From contig NZ_QQZY01000004.1 of NCBI RefSeq assembly GCF_003351045.1, positions 221,391 through 285,390 of the forward strand: a stretch of 64,000 bases of DNA, written 5' to 3'. This DNA comes from Gaiella occulta. Lineage in GTDB: Bacteria; Actinomycetota; Thermoleophilia; Gaiellales; Gaiellaceae. The position numbers and the translations under genes were made by a program. Below the pieces are notes generated by a model that was given only the letters and a program-made list of their open reading frames with translations, had not been told where the DNA came from and ran no database searches. This document shows, piece by piece, positions 1 through 8,045 of this stretch. Position 1 is the first letter of the stretch. Each line of letters begins with the position of its first letter.

Positions 1-2
1 AG

Positions 3-626
3 GGCGAGCTCGTCTGCCTGCTCGGAGGCAACGCCTCGGGCAAGTCGACCACGCTGAAGACGATCCTCGGCATCGTCGCGCCGCGGACGGGCCGCGTGCT
101 GCTCGGCGGCGAGGACGTCACGCGGATGCCGACCGCGCACCGCATCCGGCGCGGCCTCGCGATCGTGCCGGAGAACCGGCGCCTGTTCGGCCCGATGACC
201 GTGCTCGAGAACCTCGAGATGGGCGCCTACCTGCGGCCGAAGGCCGACCTGAAGGAGGAGTTCGAGCGCGTCTACACCCTGTTCCCGCTCCTCTACGAGC
301 GTCGCTCCCAGCTCGCGGGGACACTGTCGGGGGGCGAGCAGCAGATGGTCGCGATGGGACGCGCGTTGATGTCGAAGCCGAAGCTGCTGCTGATGGACGA
401 GCCCTCGATGGGGCTCGCCCCGGTGCTCGTCGAGCGCAGCTTCGAGATCATCAAGCAGGTCAACGACGCGGGCGTCGCGATGCTCGTGGTGGAGCAGAAC
501 GCGAACGTGTCGCTGTCGATCGCCGACCGCGGCTACGTGCTCTCGACCGGCCGCGTCGTGCTCGAGGGCAAGGCGGCCGACCTGCTCCAGAATGAAGAGC
601 TCCGCAAGGCGTATCTGGGCCGCTGA
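3..626 (+). CDS. livF: Branched-chain amino-acid ABC transporter ATPase (LivF type), 5' end outside window
   Basis: Cytoplasmic ATPase subunit of a high-affinity branched-chain amino-acid or amide importer. The frame is open from base 3. It shows the Walker A motif GGNASGKST right at the window edge, the ABC signature LSGGEQQMVAMGRAL, Walker B LLLMDEPSMGL and the switch region VVEQNAN, in the canonical order. The LivF-type landmark VPENRRLFGPMTVLENLEMG separates it from LivG. About 207 residues are visible of the usual ~235, so only a short N-terminus is missing; the first ATG inside the window (base 96) is internal and not the start. The next gene begins on the last base of its stop codon, so the downstream cupin gene is translationally coupled to it. 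The transported substrate cannot be read from this subunit. Confidence 0.93.
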   Translation, partial: GELVCLLGGNASGKSTTLKTILGIVAPRTGRVLLGGEDVTRMPTAHRIRRGLAIVPENRRLFGPMTVLENLEMGAYLRPKADLKEEFERVYTLFPLLYERRSQLAGTLSGGEQQMVAMGRALMSKPKLLLMDEPSMGLAPVLVERSFEIIKQVNDAGVAMLVVEQNANVSLSIADRGYVLSTGRVVLEGKAADLLQNEELRKAYLGR

Positions 627-1309
627 TGGGCGTCGTCAGCGCACACGGGTCGATCCCGCCCAGGCGCGGCTCCGAGCTCGCGCTGGAGACGGTGCGGCTC
701 GGCCCGGGCGAGGCGCTCGAGGCGGGCGACGGCGGGCACGACGTGCTGCTGTTCGCCTTCGCCGGCGCGGGCACGCTCGCGGGCGAACCGCTTCCTGCGG
801 GCGCGGCGGCGCTGCTGGCGCAGGGGGAGCAGGCGGCGCTCGCGGCCGGCGAGGGCGGGCTCGCGGCGGTGCGGGTCACGGTCGGGGCCGGCACCGATAT
901 GCATGCGCCGATGGGCGCGCGGGAGCGCATCGTCGCGATCGACGACGTCGAGCCAGGAAAGGCCACCGGCAGCCGCTCCTTCCAGGTGCTGTTCGGGCCC
1001 CACAACGGCTCCACGCGCGCGACGATGTTCGTCGGGTACATCCCGCCGGGCAGGGCGCCGTGGCACTACCACCTGTACGACGAGATCGTGTGGGTCTGGC
1101 GGGGCCCGGGCCGCTACCACAGCGGCGACACGGTCGAGGAGCTGCCCGACGGAGCCGCCTTCCGCATCGCGCCCCGGCAGGTGCACATCGTCGAGAACCT
1201 CTCGAGTGAGCGGGAGCTGGCCGTGCTCGGCATCTTCACCCCGGCCGGGAGCCCGTCCGCGGCCTACCTGATGCCGGACGTCGCAGCCGCCGCGTACGTG
1301 ATCGGATGA
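626..1309 (+). CDS. Bicupin-fold protein
   Basis: 227 residues with two cupin-like halves. The second half carries a plausible metal-binding motif, PWHYHLYDEIVWVWRGPG, followed by a downstream His in QVHIVEN, which together resemble the His-x-His...Glu...His cupin ligand set. The first half lacks a clear His cluster and is probably degenerate. The ATG shares one base with the preceding transporter stop, and its own stop overlaps the next start (ATGA), so it belongs to one polycistronic unit with the ABC ATPase, the PLP enzyme and the hydrolase. Bicupins of this size include ureidoglycine aminohydrolase-like and dioxygenase-like proteins; the sequence alone does not decide between them. Cupin fold is reasonably sure, substrate unknown. 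Confidence 0.75.
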   Translation: MGVVSAHGSIPPRRGSELALETVRLGPGEALEAGDGGHDVLLFAFAGAGTLAGEPLPAGAAALLAQGEQAALAAGEGGLAAVRVTVGAGTDMHAPMGARERIVAIDDVEPGKATGSRSFQVLFGPHNGSTRATMFVGYIPPGRAPWHYHLYDEIVWVWRGPGRYHSGDTVEELPDGAAFRIAPRQVHIVENLSSERELAVLGIFTPAGSPSAAYLMPDVAAAAYVIG

Positions 1310-2454
1310 GCCGGGTCGGCGACGCCGTCCGCGCCGAGTTCCCGATCCTCGAGCGCGCGACCTACCTCAATGCGTGCTCGCAGGGCGCGCTCTCGCACCG
1401 TGTTCGCGCCGCCTACGAGGAGTACCTCGCGGGCTGGGACGCGAACGGCGCCGAATGGGAGTTCTGGGTCGAGCGCGCGGAGACCGCGCGCGCCGGGTTC
1501 GCGCGCCTGCTGCACGGCGCGCCGGACGAGGTCGCCGTCACGACCTCGGTCTCGCAGGGAGTGAGCGCCATCGTCTCGGCCCTGCCGTTCGAGCGTGGCG
1601 GGCGCAACCGGATCGTGATCGGCGAGTACGAGTTCCCGACGGTGGGCCAGATCGCCCATGCGCAGGAGCTGCGCGGCGCGGAGGTGGTGCACGTGCGCCC
1701 CGAGCGGGACGGGTCGATCCCGGTGGAGCGCTTCGCGGAGGCGATCGACGAGCGGACGGCGCTCGTGTGCTGCACGGCGATCTCCTACCGCACGGGCCAC
1801 CGCAGCGACGTCGCCGCGATCGCGGAGGCGGCGCACGCGCGGGGCGCGCTCGTGCTCGCCGACAGCTACCAGGCTGTTGGGGCGATCGAGGTCGACGTGC
1901 GCACGCTCGGCGCCGACTTCGTCGCGGGGGGGACGGTCAAGTACCTGCTCGCCTCCGCCGGTCTCGGCTTCCTGTGGGTGCGCGGCGGCCTGCTGCCGGA
2001 GCTGCTGCCCACGCAGACGGGATGGTTCGCCGACGAGGACATCTTCCGCATGGACATCTCGGACTACTCGCCGCATGCGACGGCGCGCCGCTTCGACGCG
2101 GGCACGCCGCCGGTGCCGAACATCTACGCCGGGGTCGCGGGCCTGTCGCTTGTCGAGGAGGCCGGGGTGCCGGCGATCGAGGCGCACGTGCGCGGCCTCA
2201 ACACGCGCCTCATCGAGGGGCTGCACGAGATGGGCGCCACCGTCGTCACGCCCGCGGACCCCGCGCAGCGGGGTCCGCTCGTCTGCGTCCGCTCGACCGA
2301 CGCGCCCGCGCTCGTGGCGTCGCTTCTGGAGGAGAGGATCGTCTGCTCGCTCCGCGACGCGAACCTTCGTGTGGCCGCCCACTACTACAACACCGACGAG
2401 GACGTCGACACGCTGCTCGCGGCGCTCGGGCGTCGGCGCCACCTGCTGGCGTGA
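1306..2454 (+). CDS. Aminotransferase class V / kynureninase-like PLP enzyme
   Basis: 382 residues, the normal length for fold-type I class V PLP enzymes (cysteine desulfurase, kynureninase and isopenicillin-N epimerase relatives). Landmarks: N-terminal ATYLNACSQGALS, the cofactor-stacking region VTTSVSQGVSAIVSAL, the PLP-pyridine Asp in VLADSYQAVGAIEVDV, and a probable Schiff-base lysine in VAGGTVKYLLAS. No catalytic-cysteine loop typical of sulfur-delivering desulfurases is evident. It overlaps the cupin gene by four bases and is followed four bases later by an alpha/beta hydrolase with a kynurenine-formamidase-like oxyanion motif. That pairing makes a kynureninase-like or amino-acid-processing role attractive, but this is inference from neighbourhood. 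Exact reaction not assignable. Confidence 0.8.
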   Translation: MSRVGDAVRAEFPILERATYLNACSQGALSHRVRAAYEEYLAGWDANGAEWEFWVERAETARAGFARLLHGAPDEVAVTTSVSQGVSAIVSALPFERGGRNRIVIGEYEFPTVGQIAHAQELRGAEVVHVRPERDGSIPVERFAEAIDERTALVCCTAISYRTGHRSDVAAIAEAAHARGALVLADSYQAVGAIEVDVRTLGADFVAGGTVKYLLASAGLGFLWVRGGLLPELLPTQTGWFADEDIFRMDISDYSPHATARRFDAGTPPVPNIYAGVAGLSLVEEAGVPAIEAHVRGLNTRLIEGLHEMGATVVTPADPAQRGPLVCVRSTDAPALVASLLEERIVCSLRDANLRVAAHYYNTDEDVDTLLAALGRRRHLLA

Positions 2455-2458
2455 GCTC

Positions 2459-3250
2459 GTGGCTCTGAGCCACAAGCCGCCTCCGGCCCGCCAGATCGCC
2501 TACGGCGACCACCCCGACCAGGTGGGCAACCTGCACCTGCCCGCGGGTGACGGGCCATGGCCGGTCGTCGTGCTCGTGCACGGCGGCTTCTGGCGCTACG
2601 GCTGGGACCGGACTCTCATGACGCCGCTCGCGCGCGACCTCGCCGGGGGCGGCATCGCGGCCTGGAACGTCGAGTACCGGCGCGTCGGCCAGGAGGGCGG
2701 CGGCTGGCCCGGCACGCTCGCCGACGTCGCCGCCGCCGCCGACGCGGCGGCAGGCCTGGAGGGCGTCGACCCGACCCGCGCGGCCACGCTCGGGCATTCG
2801 GCGGGCGGGCATCTCGCGCTCTGGCTCGCCGCGCGCCACCGGCTTCCCGCCGGGGCGCCGGGCGCGGGGCCGCGCCTGCGGCCGGTAGCCGCCGTCTCCC
2901 AGGCCGGCGTCGGCGACCTCGCGCGCGCGGCCGCGGACGGGCTCGGGGGCGGCGCCTGCGAGGCCCTGCTCGGCGGCACCCCGCTCGAGCGCCCCGACCG
3001 CTATGCGGCCGCGTCGCCCGCTGCGCTGCTGCCGCTCGGGGTGCCGCAGCTGCTCGTGCACGGCGCGCGCGACGACATCGTGCCGCCCGGCCAGAGCCGC
3101 GCCTATGCCCACGCCGCCGCCGCAGCCGGCGACGAGGTCGAGCTCGTCGAGCTCGAACAGGCCGATCACTTCGACGTCATCGAGCCGGGCCATGCCGCGT
3201 GGGCGGCCGTTGTCGGCCGCCTCCCCCGGCTGCTCGGTCTCGCAGCCTGA
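2459..3250 (+). CDS. Alpha/beta hydrolase, arylformamidase/esterase-like
   Basis: 263 residues. The GTG at 2459, four bases after the PLP-enzyme stop, is the best start because the upstream frame is only a shadow of the PLP gene. The catalytic pieces are visible: oxyanion motif HGGFW, nucleophile elbow GHSAGGHLALW (Ser), acid in HGARDDIVPPG (Asp) and base in ADHFDVIEPG (His). HGG-x-W with GHSAGGHL is shared by kynurenine formamidases and by lipase/esterases of the same family. Its position directly after a kynureninase-like enzyme supports arylformamidase activity on a tryptophan-derived or analogous N-formyl or ester substrate, but a general carboxylesterase is equally compatible. It is the last gene of the 3-3250 unit and converges on the arsenic operon. 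Confidence 0.78.
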   Translation: MALSHKPPPARQIAYGDHPDQVGNLHLPAGDGPWPVVVLVHGGFWRYGWDRTLMTPLARDLAGGGIAAWNVEYRRVGQEGGGWPGTLADVAAAADAAAGLEGVDPTRAATLGHSAGGHLALWLAARHRLPAGAPGAGPRLRPVAAVSQAGVGDLARAAADGLGGGACEALLGGTPLERPDRYAAASPAALLPLGVPQLLVHGARDDIVPPGQSRAYAHAAAAAGDEVELVELEQADHFDVIEPGHAAWAAVVGRLPRLLGLAA

Positions 3251-3257
3251 GCAGCGG

Positions 3258-3641
3258 TCAGAGCTCGGCGGCGAGAGCGCGGGCGCGCCGGCCGATCTCG
3301 TCCCGGAGCGCCCTCACCGTCTCGGCATCCTTGCCGTGCGGGTCGTCGAGCTCCCAGTCGACGTAGCGCTTGCCGGGCACGTAGGGGCACGCGTCGCCGC
3401 AACCCATGGTGACGACGACGTCCGCCCACTCGGCATCGGCCTGCTCGAGCCGCCGCGGGACGCGGCCGGAGAGGTCGATGCCGAGCTCCCGCATCACGTC
3501 CACGACCTCGGGGTGGACGTGCGCCGCCGGGGCGCTGCCGGCCGACCGCGCCTCGTGGCGACCTCGTGCCGCGCGCCGGAACAGGGCCTCGGCCATCTGC
3601 GAGCGCCCGGCGTTCTGGACGCAGACGAAGAGGACGTTCAC
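3258..3641 (-). CDS. arsC: Arsenate reductase, thioredoxin-coupled (LMW-PTPase fold)
   Basis: 127 residues from a GTG at 3641. It has the phosphatase loop CVQNAGRS (Cys-x5-Arg) right after the first beta strand, and the redox pair in MGCGDACPYVPGKRY, giving the three-cysteine relay typical of the Bacillus/Staphylococcus ArsC class, which reduces arsenate to arsenite with thioredoxin. The Asp loop DWELDDPHGKD is also present. A longer upstream frame exists but is the shadow of arsM; the GTG immediately before NVLFVC places the phosphatase loop at the usual position. It is the last gene of arsR-arsM-arsC, about 35 bases downstream of arsM. No arsenite efflux gene (arsB or acr3) lies nearby, so arsenite may go to methylation. 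Confidence 0.93.
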   Translation of the reverse strand: MNVLFVCVQNAGRSQMAEALFRRAARGRHEARSAGSAPAAHVHPEVVDVMRELGIDLSGRVPRRLEQADAEWADVVVTMGCGDACPYVPGKRYVDWELDDPHGKDAETVRALRDEIGRRARALAAEL

Positions 3642-3676
3642 GTCGCCGCCCGCGCCACCCGCGCGCTCCGTCCCGC

Positions 3677-4489
3677 TCAACAGCAGGCACATCCCCCGGA
3701 AGCGGCGTCGGGCGCGAGCTGCCGCCGCGCCGCCTCCGGCTTGCGCGCCTTCACGATCGCGCCGTGCATGCCGTCGGCGACCTCGTGCGTGAACGACACC
3801 TCGACGTCCACGAGCCCGGCCCCCTCGAGCCCGGCCACGTACTCCGAGCGCGAAAGCGCCCCGGCGATGCAGCCCGCCCAGCCGCCGCGCTCCGTGCGCT
3901 CGGCGGCCGACAGGTGATCCTCCGCGACGACGTCGCTGATGCCGAGCCTGCCGCCCGGGGCGAGCACGCGCGCGATCTCGGCCAGCACGCGTGCCTTGTC
4001 GGCGGACAGGTTGACGACGCAGTTGGAGATGACCACGTCGACGCTCTCGGCGGGCAGCGGGATGTCCTCGATCGTGCCCCTGAGGAAGTGGGCGTTCGTG
4101 ACGCCGGCTTCCTGCCGGTTGCGGCGGGCGAGCGCGAGCATCTCCTCGGTCATGTCCAGGCCGTAGACGACGCCCGCCGGGCCGACGCGCCGCGCCGACA
4201 GCAGCACGTCGATGCCGCCGCCCGAGCCGAGGTCGAGCACCGTCTCGCCCTCGCGCAGCTCGGCGACGGCGGTCGGGTCGCCGCAGCCGAGGCTGGCGAG
4301 CGCGGCCGCCTCGGGCAACGCCTGCCGCTGCTCGGCGTCGTACAGGCCCGCTCCGAACAGGCTCCCCGTCGTCTCGGCACAGCACGACCCGCCGCCGCAG
4401 CTCGCGGCGTCTCTCTCGGAGACGGCCTGCGCCGCCTGCGCGTATCGTGCCCGGACCTCCTCGCGCAGCGCTTCCGCATCCACGCTCAT
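3677..4489 (-). CDS. arsM: Arsenite S-adenosylmethionine methyltransferase
   Basis: 270 residues. It converts As(III) to methylated arsenicals with SAM. SAM-binding motif I is VLDLGSGGGIDVLLS, followed by YGLDMTEEML and the post-motif region TIEDIPLPAESVDVVISNC. Conserved arsenic-binding cysteines are in the right places: an N-terminal CGGGSCC cluster, the Cys in VISNCVVNLS, and the Cys in GGWAGCIAGAL. The C-terminus ends in a CACC tail that may bind arsenic or simply be family-variable. The ATG at 4489 overlaps the arsR stop (ATGA), so translation is coupled to the regulator. With arsC downstream this is a reduce-then-methylate detoxification route without a visible pump. Confidence 0.94.
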   Translation of the reverse strand: MSVDAEALREEVRARYAQAAQAVSERDAASCGGGSCCAETTGSLFGAGLYDAEQRQALPEAAALASLGCGDPTAVAELREGETVLDLGSGGGIDVLLSARRVGPAGVVYGLDMTEEMLALARRNRQEAGVTNAHFLRGTIEDIPLPAESVDVVISNCVVNLSADKARVLAEIARVLAPGGRLGISDVVAEDHLSAAERTERGGWAGCIAGALSRSEYVAGLEGAGLVDVEVSFTHEVADGMHGAIVKARKPEAARRQLAPDAASGGCACC

Positions 4490-4815
4490 ACCGACACCAC
4501 CTGTGCCTCGACGAGTGCGGCCAGCCGCGCGAGCGCCGCGCGGTCGAGCGAGTAGTAGGCCCAGACGCCGCGCTGCTCGCGAACGAGCAGGCCCGCCTGG
4601 GTGAGCTTCTTCAGGTGATGCGAGACGGTGGGCTGGGAGAGACCGAGCGCCGGCGTCAGCTCGCACACGCAGACGGGCCCGTCGCCGGCGGCGAGCAGGT
4701 TGACGAGCCGGACGCGCGCGGGGTCGGCGAGCGCCTTGAACAGCGCCGCCGTCGCCTCGGCGTCGTCGCTCGACATCGGCGGGCCGTCGAGCGGGCGGCA
4801 GCACGCGCCGCTCAT
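4486..4815 (-). CDS. arsR: ArsR/SmtB-family arsenic repressor
   Basis: 109 residues from the ATG at 4815. The winged-helix core reads ALADPARVRLVNLL, then VCVCELTPALGLSQPTVSHHLKKL as the recognition helix region, then a wing around REQRGVWAYYSLD. The CVCEL motif is the classical ArsR alpha-3 metalloid site, so As(III)/Sb(III) release from DNA is expected. A further CC pair sits near the N-terminus. A TTG 54 bases upstream would extend the frame, but that extension would read through the operator-like palindrome at 4849-4864, so 4815 is preferred. A ribosome-binding stretch GAGGACGAGG precedes this ATG. First gene of arsR-arsM-arsC. Confidence 0.92.
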   Translation of the reverse strand: MSGACCRPLDGPPMSSDDAEATAALFKALADPARVRLVNLLAAGDGPVCVCELTPALGLSQPTVSHHLKKLTQAGLLVREQRGVWAYYSLDRAALARLAALVEAQVVSV

Positions 4816-4848
4816 CGCCTCGTCCTCTCGAGCATCAACTCTCCATCC

Positions 4849-4864
4849 ATCGACAGTTATCGAT
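4849..4864. promoter_or_regulatory. Candidate ArsR operator
   Basis: Inverted repeat ATCGA-N6-TCGAT, 34 bases upstream of the arsR ATG, in a locally AT-rich patch. It also overlaps the palindrome TATCGATA. Position and symmetry fit an autoregulatory ArsR site. The binding partner is inferred. Confidence 0.6.
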
Positions 4865-5060
4865 ATCAAGGATGGCGGAGAGATCGATGTTTGTCAATGT
4901 CTCCCGGCGGGCTCAGTCGAGCGGTCGCGCGGAGCGGGCGGGATCGCCCGCCGGCAGCGCGTCGCGCGGTTCCTCTGTCGGGGCGCTGAGCAGGCGCGTG
5001 CCGAAGCGACCCTGGCGGTGGCGGTTGCCCTCGTGCGAGAGCCGTGCCCGATGGCGGATG

Positions 5061-5951
5061 ATGCACCTCGTGCGCCCCCGCGTCCACGTGTCCGAGCCCG
5101 TTCCCCGCGAGGTCGACGAGGCGCTGCGCCGCGAGTTCGACCTCGTCGGCACGCCGCAGGGCGCCGACGGCATCGTCAGCATGCTCACGGTCACGGTCGA
5201 CGACGCCTACCTCGAGGCGGCCGGCCCGCAACTGCGCGTCGTCGCGAACTACGCGGTCGGCGTGAACAACATCGACCTCGCGGCGGCCCGCCGCCGTGAG
5301 GTCGTCGTCGCGAACACGCCCGACGTGCTCACCGGCGCGACGGCGGAGCTCGCGCTCACCCTGATGCTCTCGCTGCTGCGCCGGGTCGGCGAGGGCGACC
5401 GCTTCGTGCGCCGCCGCGAGCCGTGGCGGTTCTCGCTCGAGTTCATGCTCGGCCGGCGACTCGCGGGCGCGACCGTGCTCATCGTCGGCGCCGGCCGCAT
5501 CGGCCGCGAGACCGCGCGGCTCGCCGAGGCCTTCGGCGCCCGGCCCGTGCTCGCCGGCCGCGGCGACGACCTCGACTCGCTGCTCCGCGAGGCCGACATC
5601 GTCTCGCTGCACGTGCCGCTCGGCGACGACACGCGCCACCTCGTCGACGCCCGGCGCCTGCGCCTGATGAAGCCGACGGCGGTGCTGATCAACACCTCCC
5701 GCGGTGCCGTCGTGGACGAGGAAGCGCTCGCCGCCGCGCTGCACGAGGGTGTGATCGCGGGGGCGGGGCTCGACGTGTACGAGCACGAGCCCGAGGTGTG
5801 CGAGAAGCTGCTGCCGCTCAAGAACGTCGTGCTCTCGCCCCACCTCGGCAGCGCCACCCGCGACACCCGCATCGCGATGGGGATGCTCTGCGTCGAGGCG
5901 CTGCGCGCCGTGCTGCTCGAGGGCCGCACGCCGGCCAACGCCGTCACGTAG
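5061..5951 (+). CDS. D-2-hydroxyacid dehydrogenase (glyoxylate/hydroxypyruvate reductase or PGDH-like)
   Basis: 296 residues from the ATG at 5061. NAD(P)-dependent oxidoreductase of the D-isomer 2-hydroxyacid family. Visible landmarks: the Rossmann glycine motif IVGAGRIGRET (about residues 139-149), the catalytic Arg in NTSRGAVVDEEAL (about 211-223), the Glu in DVYEHEPEV, and the catalytic His in LSPHLGSAT (about 260). The upstream frame back to 4872 is low-complexity and reads over the arsR promoter, so it is excluded; a nearby GTG at 5070 is an alternative start. It lacks the C-terminal ACT domain of some phosphoglycerate dehydrogenases, so a glyoxylate/hydroxypyruvate reductase role is more likely. 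Divergent from arsR, and twelve bases before the amidinohydrolase gene. Confidence 0.85.
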   Translation: MHLVRPRVHVSEPVPREVDEALRREFDLVGTPQGADGIVSMLTVTVDDAYLEAAGPQLRVVANYAVGVNNIDLAAARRREVVVANTPDVLTGATAELALTLMLSLLRRVGEGDRFVRRREPWRFSLEFMLGRRLAGATVLIVGAGRIGRETARLAEAFGARPVLAGRGDDLDSLLREADIVSLHVPLGDDTRHLVDARRLRLMKPTAVLINTSRGAVVDEEALAAALHEGVIAGAGLDVYEHEPEVCEKLLPLKNVVLSPHLGSATRDTRIAMGMLCVEALRAVLLEGRTPANAVT

Positions 5952-5962
5952 CCTTCCCGGCC

Positions 5963-6820
5963 GTGCCGGAGTACGGCTGCCAGGCGATGTGGGGGACGCT
6001 CGAGCGCGTGCTCGTACGCCGCCCCCTGCCCGCGGACGCGGATCATGTCGCCCGCTACGCCTGGCGGGGCGAACCCGATCCGGCGGCGGCGGCCGCCGAG
6101 CACGAGGCGCTCTGCCTGCTGCTCGAGGCGGCCGGCGCGGAGGTCGTCGTCTCCGAGCACGATCCGGGCAACCCCGACGCGATCTACGTCTACGACCCCG
6201 TGCTCGTCGGTGATGCCGGCGCCGCGCTCCTCATGCCCGGCAAGGAGGGTCGCCGCGGCGAGCCCGCCGGCATCGCAACCACCCTCGAGGCCGCCGGCGT
6301 GCCGGTCGCCTCGACGATGGCGCTGCCCGCGACCGCCGAGGGTGGAGACACGGTCTGGCTCGACCACGACACGCTGCTCGTCGGCCACGGCTATCGCACG
6401 GGCGCGGCAGGGATCGCGGCGCTGCGCGCGGCCTTCCCCGCCGTCGAGGTGGTCGTGTTCGACCTGCCGCACTGGAACGGCGCCGGCGAGGTCATGCACC
6501 TCATGTCCTTCATCTCGCCGCTCGACCGCGACCTCGCGCTCGTCTACCCCCGCATCGCTCCGACGCGCCTGCTGGAGCTGCTGGCCGAGCGTGGGATCGG
6601 CGTCGTCGAGGTGCCCGACGAGGAGTTCGCGTCGATGGGCTCCAACGTGCTCGCGCTCGGGCCGCGGCGCGCGCTCGCGCTGGAGGGCAACGACGTCACG
6701 CGCCGGCGTATGGAGAAGGCGGGCGTGGACGTCGTCAGCTATGCCGGCGACCACATCTCGCGGCTCGGCGACGGAGGGCCGACCTGCCTCACGCGGCCGC
6801 TCCTGCGCAGGCAGGGATGA
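5963..6820 (+). CDS. Dimethylarginine dimethylaminohydrolase / arginine deiminase-fold amidinohydrolase
   Basis: 285 residues from GTG 5963; an ATG at 5987 is the alternative. The guanidine-modifying enzyme fold is recognised from LERVLVRRP at the N-terminus, the substrate-Asp region EGGDTVWLD, the catalytic-His region WNGAGEVMHLMSF, and the C-terminal nucleophile GDGGPTCLTRPLL, where Cys attacks the guanidinium carbon. Family members hydrolyse N-methylated arginines to citrulline or act on arginine/ornithine-type guanidines. GTG 5963 retains the EYG residues that usually precede the first strand. It is co-directional with the hydroxyacid dehydrogenase upstream and convergent with dinB. The exact guanidine substrate is not readable. 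Confidence 0.83.
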   Translation: MPEYGCQAMWGTLERVLVRRPLPADADHVARYAWRGEPDPAAAAAEHEALCLLLEAAGAEVVVSEHDPGNPDAIYVYDPVLVGDAGAALLMPGKEGRRGEPAGIATTLEAAGVPVASTMALPATAEGGDTVWLDHDTLLVGHGYRTGAAGIAALRAAFPAVEVVVFDLPHWNGAGEVMHLMSFISPLDRDLALVYPRIAPTRLLELLAERGIGVVEVPDEEFASMGSNVLALGPRRALALEGNDVTRRRMEKAGVDVVSYAGDHISRLGDGGPTCLTRPLLRRQG

Positions 6821-6843
6821 GCGCGCCGCTCGGGGACGGCTTC

Positions 6844-7902
6844 CTAGGGCTCGAACGCGAGCTGGCGGTGCTCGGAGAGGCCGGACACGCCCACTCCCAC
6901 GAGCCGTAGCGCTCCCGGCCGGTCGCGCAGGCCGCGGTCGAGGAGGCCGCAGGCGAGCTCGGCGATCCGGTCGGCCTCGTCGATCGGCGCCGGTAGCGTC
7001 GTCGAGCGCGAGCGGATCGAGAAGTCCGCGTAGCGCAACTTCGCCGTCACCGTCCGTCCCGACACGCCCGAGCGCCGCATCCGCGCCGCCAGCTCCTCGG
7101 CCAGGCGCCGCAGCTCGGCGTGCAGCAGCGACCGTTCGGCGATGTCGCGCTCGAACGTCTCCTCGACCGAGAGGGAGATGCGCTCGGCCTCGAGCTCGAG
7201 GTCGCGCGGGTCGACGCCGAGCGCGCGGTCGCGCAGGAGCATGCCCACCGCTCCGGGCAGCACGGCGCGCAGCTCCACGTCGGTCAGAGCGGCGAGATCC
7301 CCGATCGTCTTCACTCCCGCGGCGGCGAGCCGCTCCTCCGCGCGCGGGCCGACGCCCGGCAGCGTGCGCACCGGGAACGGGGCGAGGAAGCGCGCTTCCC
7401 TCCCGGGCGGCACGACCGTGATGCCGCCGGGCTTGCGCCGGTCGGACGCGACCTTGCACACGACCTTCGAGGTCGAGACGCCGAGCGAGCACGAGAGCGA
7501 GGTGGCAGCCCGCACCGACGTCTGCACCGCCTGGGCGACCTTCCGCGCGGCCGTGAACTCGGACACGACGGTGCCGAGATCGAGGTACCCCTCGTCGATC
7601 CCGACCTGCTCGACCCGCGGCACCACCTCGCGGATCGCCGTCCACACGGCCTCCGAGTACTGCCGGTAGACGGCATGGCGCGGGCGCAGGAACACGACCT
7701 CGGGGCAGCGCCGGAGCGCCTCGGCAGAGCTCATCGCCGACCGGATCCCGAAGCGGCGCGCGACGTAGTTCGCCGTCGCCACCACGCCGCGACCCTGCGG
7801 GTCGCCGCCCACCACGAGCGGCCGCGCGCGCAGCGACGGGTCCTCAAGCTCCTCGACCGCGGCGAAGAAGGCATCGAGGTCGACGTGCGCGAGAATCGGC
7901 AT
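6844..7902 (-). CDS. dinB: DNA polymerase IV (Y-family translesion polymerase)
   Basis: 352 residues. Signature pieces are in order: the metal-binding start ILAHVDLDAFFAAVE, the palm motif VVATANYVARRFGIRSAMS, the second acidic cluster QVGIDEGYLDLG, the HhH-like thumb region TLPGVGPRAEERL, and a little-finger domain near the C-terminus. Performs error-prone bypass synthesis on damaged templates. The C-terminus ends at LAFEP without an obvious long clamp-binding tail. A TAGCCT box ends seven bases before the ATG, indicating a probably leaderless message. No LexA-type box (CGAAC-N4-GTTCG) is seen just upstream, so SOS control is not supported by this sequence. Confidence 0.95.
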   Translation of the reverse strand: MPILAHVDLDAFFAAVEELEDPSLRARPLVVGGDPQGRGVVATANYVARRFGIRSAMSSAEALRRCPEVVFLRPRHAVYRQYSEAVWTAIREVVPRVEQVGIDEGYLDLGTVVSEFTAARKVAQAVQTSVRAATSLSCSLGVSTSKVVCKVASDRRKPGGITVVPPGREARFLAPFPVRTLPGVGPRAEERLAAAGVKTIGDLAALTDVELRAVLPGAVGMLLRDRALGVDPRDLELEAERISLSVEETFERDIAERSLLHAELRRLAEELAARMRRSGVSGRTVTAKLRYADFSIRSRSTTLPAPIDEADRIAELACGLLDRGLRDRPGALRLVGVGVSGLSEHRQLAFEP

Positions 7903-7909
7903 CGGCCCA

Positions 7910-7915
7910 AGGCTA
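7910..7915 (-). promoter_or_regulatory. -10 box TAGCCT for dinB
   Basis: TANNNT hexamer ending 7 bases before the dinB ATG. The spacing leaves no room for a leader, so translation probably starts at or next to the 5' end of the mRNA. Confidence 0.55.
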
Positions 7916-7923
7916 CGGTGCGC

Positions 7924-8034
7924 CGGTGATCACCGCTCCCCCGCCGCCGCGCTGCGCCGCTTCCGTGGCCGACCTTCAGGTATATTTTTTGTAGCTAGTA
8001 CCCGGTGATCATCCGTCACCGCATTCGCAAGGAG
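7924..8034 (+). promoter_or_regulatory. lon control region with repeated CGGTGATCA half-sites and ribosome-binding site
   Basis: The perfect 12-bp palindrome CGGTGATCACCG lies at 7924-7935, and its left half recurs as CGGTGATCA at 8003-8011. Between them is an AT-rich run (TATATTTTTTG, 7981-7991) that is exceptional in this genome and probably contains the promoter. AAGGAG at 8029-8034 is a good ribosome-binding site for the GTG at 8046. No HAIR or CIRCE heat-shock element is visible. The repeated half-site is a candidate operator for an unidentified regulator. Confidence 0.5.
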
Positions 8035-8045
8035 CGTGAACCAGC

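Noticed and set aside
4872..5060. N-terminal extension of the hydroxyacid dehydrogenase
   Set aside because: Arg/Ser-rich, overlaps the arsR promoter region, and absent from the family.
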